Part shown: in pieces, positions 61,987-64,000 of the stretch
Layout: each line of letters begins with the position of its first letter
Numbering within the stretch: position 1 is the stretch's first letter
Source of the DNA: Sipunculus nudus
Lineage: Eukaryota; Annelida; Sipuncula; Golfingiida; Sipunculidae
Assembly (NCBI GenBank): GCA_026874595.1
Contig: JAPPUL010000076.1
Coordinates: 746,001 to 810,000 of the forward strand
DNA length: 64,000 nucleotides
Reading direction: 5' to 3'
Notes under the pieces: generated by a model
What the model saw: the letters and a program-made list of their open reading frames with translations, nothing else
Databases searched by the model: none
Told to the model about the DNA's origin: nothing
Program-made: the position numbers and the translations under genes

Positions 61987-63774
61987 AATTATATTCTTTT
62001 ATGCTTCGTAAAGGCCTTTTAACGTTAACAGACGGCAACCAGCATAAAGGTTTTGTTAAGGATATTAGTAAAGGGCGTATTCCCTTAAAAGATTTGAAGG
62101 AATGGGCAGAAGGGGACTCTGAAGAATTACCAAAGCCTAAGGTCCTCAGGCTTCCCTTCAATCTCAATATTTCTTTTGCAGAAGGAGACTCTGAAGAATT
62201 ACCAAAGCCTAAGGGGCAAGCTAATGAAATAGAGGATAGTTCAGCAGATAATTTAGACGAACTTAATGAGGATGAGGACCTTGGAGAGGTTAAGGATATT
62301 GATGAAGCTATTAGAAGTAAAAAAAGCTTACCTGTTGTAAGGGCTAAAGACGCTCTTAAGAGTGCTGAGGTTCTTTGTGCTAGTAGTGATGAAGAGGCTG
62401 TCGAGTATTATATAGCTTCTGGTGTTACTAAGATTTGGAAATATGCTTACCATAATGAGGCTGAGGCTATTGAAGAGGTTAATAATTTTAAAGTTAATGA
62501 ATACTCTGCTAGGGTAAGGGAAAGGTTTTTAACTCAGTATAATGGTGCTAAGGCTCTTATTATACCTGAGGGTTATAGTTTTTCAAAGGACGGTAAATAC
62601 TATGAACCTAATCTAATGCAGAGGCTTATAGCGTTTAGGGTATTAACGGAAAGGAGGGTGGGCAACTTTTCTGGGACAGGGGCTGGCAAGACTTTAGGGG
62701 CTATATTAGCTGCAAGGGTTTGTGAGGCAAGGGTAACTATTATAATTTGTCCTAATACGGTTGTGGATATATGGAAGGATAATATTAAGTTAATATATCC
62801 TGATTCATTAGTGTACACAAAAGAGATAGTTAGTGGTTTAGGGGGGAAGAATACTTACATCGTATTAAACTATGAGATGTTTCAACAGGCTGATTCAGAA
62901 GATAAGGTTTTAGGCTTAATTAGGAATTCAGTTGACTTAATTGTATTAGATGAGGTTCATTATTCAAAGCAAAGGTATGAGAAGAAGAGTAGCAAAAGGC
63001 GAAAGCTTATTAATAGGTTATTATCTTTGTCTAGGCAGAGGAATCCTGATTTAAGGGTTCTTGGGTTGAGTGCGACACCGGTTATTAACAATTTATATGA
63101 GGGTAAGTCTCTTTTGGATATGATACTTGGTAATAAGGTTGATTTAGATACTAAAGAGACAATACCTAATGCGGTAGCTTTATTTGAGAAGTTTACTACT
63201 ATTGGGGTGAGGCAGGTTCCTGAGTATGAGATTGATCTTGATACAAAGTTTATAGCAGACTGTTATTTATACTAATTATGTTGGTAATGTTATTTTAGAC
63301 CTCCTTTATTGTGCTGTTAAAAGAGAGGGATACAGTGTTGGGCTTTATACAGGGGAATACAAAAGTGGACTAAAGCCATTTTTGGATAAACAGATAGACG
63401 TACTGATTGGTTCGGATGCGATTGCAACTGGTGTAGATGGTTTACAATTTGTATCGAACAGGTTAATTTTAAACACTTTACCTTGGACTAATGCTCAGTA
63501 TACACAACTTATAGGCAGGTTACATAGGCAGGGTCAAGTAAGGGAAAAGGTTAAGGTAGTTATACCCAAGACTTATGCTGATATTGGTGATGAGAGGTGG
63601 TCTTATTGTGATTCGAAGTGGAAGAGGATCATGTATAAGGCGACTATTGGTGATTGTGTTGTAGATGGTGTTATACCTCTTGGTGAGCTTAGGTCACCTG
63701 AGCAGGCGTTAAATGATGCTTTAGAGTGGTTTAAGAGGTTGGATGCTGAAAGGTTGGATAAGTTAGTTGTTTAA
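61914..63774 (+). pseudogene. SNF2-type helicase, broken
   Basis: The first part (61914-63275) holds the helicase N-terminal half: Walker A GTGAGKTLGAILAA, the DEVH box in LIVLDEVHYSKQ and LGLSATPV. The second part, in another frame (open from about 63268 to 63774), holds the C-terminal half, with ATGVDGL and YTQLIGRLHRQGQ as motifs V and VI. The junction near 63265 combines a frameshift with what looks like a loss of the segment between the two halves. A 36-base unit coding for AEGDSEELPKPK is duplicated near 62106-62213. The start also seems fused to the preceding protein in another frame, so the region has decayed at both joints. Confidence 0.75.
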
Positions 63775-63835
63775 TATACGGGTTATAGTTTAGTTTAAGG
63801 TGTTCAAGGGGGTTTAAAAAGGTTTTATATTAGTA

Positions 63836-63979
63836 TTAACCATTTTCTAAGACTCTTTTTCTAAAGAGGCTAGTAAAGAGTTTAATTTCACCTAGGCTTA
63901 CACCTAGTGTATTAGATATATCTTCTAGTGATTTACCTTCACCGATAAGTTTTGCAATTTTGTGTGTGGTGAAGCTATA
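63836..63979 (-). pseudogene. Helix-turn-helix fragment
   Basis: A short frame of 47 codons between stops encodes a helix-turn-helix-like segment (KLIGEGKSLEDISNTLGVSL). It has no start codon, and an in-frame TAA lies directly upstream. It is probably the 3' remnant of a regulator or transposase. Confidence 0.4.
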
Positions 63980-64000
63980 TTAGCCCAAAAACTCCCAAAT

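Noticed and set aside
61914-63400. Programmed frameshifting in the helicase
   Set aside because: The second break also appears to lack coding sequence between helicase halves, which fits decay better than recoding.

Overview
The window is AT-rich bacterial DNA of an accessory-rich type. Several clues fit a spirochaete, or at least a host-associated Gram-negative-like lineage: a GerMN-domain membrane protein, lipoproteins with a loose lipobox (Asn before the Cys at about 7575), a MurA with Asp in place of the catalytic Cys, and an SpsF-like cytidylyltransferase. None of these proves the phylum, so the assignment is a hypothesis.

Positions 1-18,100 are mostly housekeeping and envelope genes: pabB-pabC, murA, queG, a GLUG-repeat lipoprotein, a GerMN protein, an SpsF-like cytidylyltransferase, an SPFH-like membrane protein, rdgB, a broken type II restriction-modification (RM) pair, a phosphohexomutase, a large repeat lipoprotein, map, and a five-gene tRNA cluster (Pro, Arg, His, Arg, Lys). 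Short in-frame tandem repeats and a 231-bp tandem duplication show frequent slippage.

Positions 18,200-25,240 are a damaged accessory zone. It holds a topA zinc-ribbon remnant, orphan degenerate copies of both CRISPR repeat types, a small ORF with a strong promoter and Shine-Dalgarno site beside the orphan type I-B repeat, tpx, a frameshifted type IIG RM enzyme, and an hsdM gene cut off by a CRISPR repeat. A two-gene cassette (VanZ-like membrane protein, OB-fold protein) sits between three CRISPR repeats and the main array and is flanked by 32-bp direct repeats.

Positions 25,241-34,700 are a complete type II-C system: 60 repeats of 36 nt, then cas2, cas1, a 1201-residue cas9 and a divergent tracrRNA. 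Positions 36,217-58,567 are a complete type I-B system (cas6-cas8b-cas7-cas5-cas3-cas4-cas1-cas2) feeding a very large array of about 215 repeats of 29 nt. Several spacers in the two arrays sample the same sequences, so the two systems have met the same or closely related invaders. The restriction systems in the window are all broken.

Positions 58,586-64,000 are decayed: a CAP-domain pseudogene, a gatC pseudogene, a DNA-binding protein with two phage-integrase repeat units, a broken SNF2-type helicase and a helix-turn-helix fragment.
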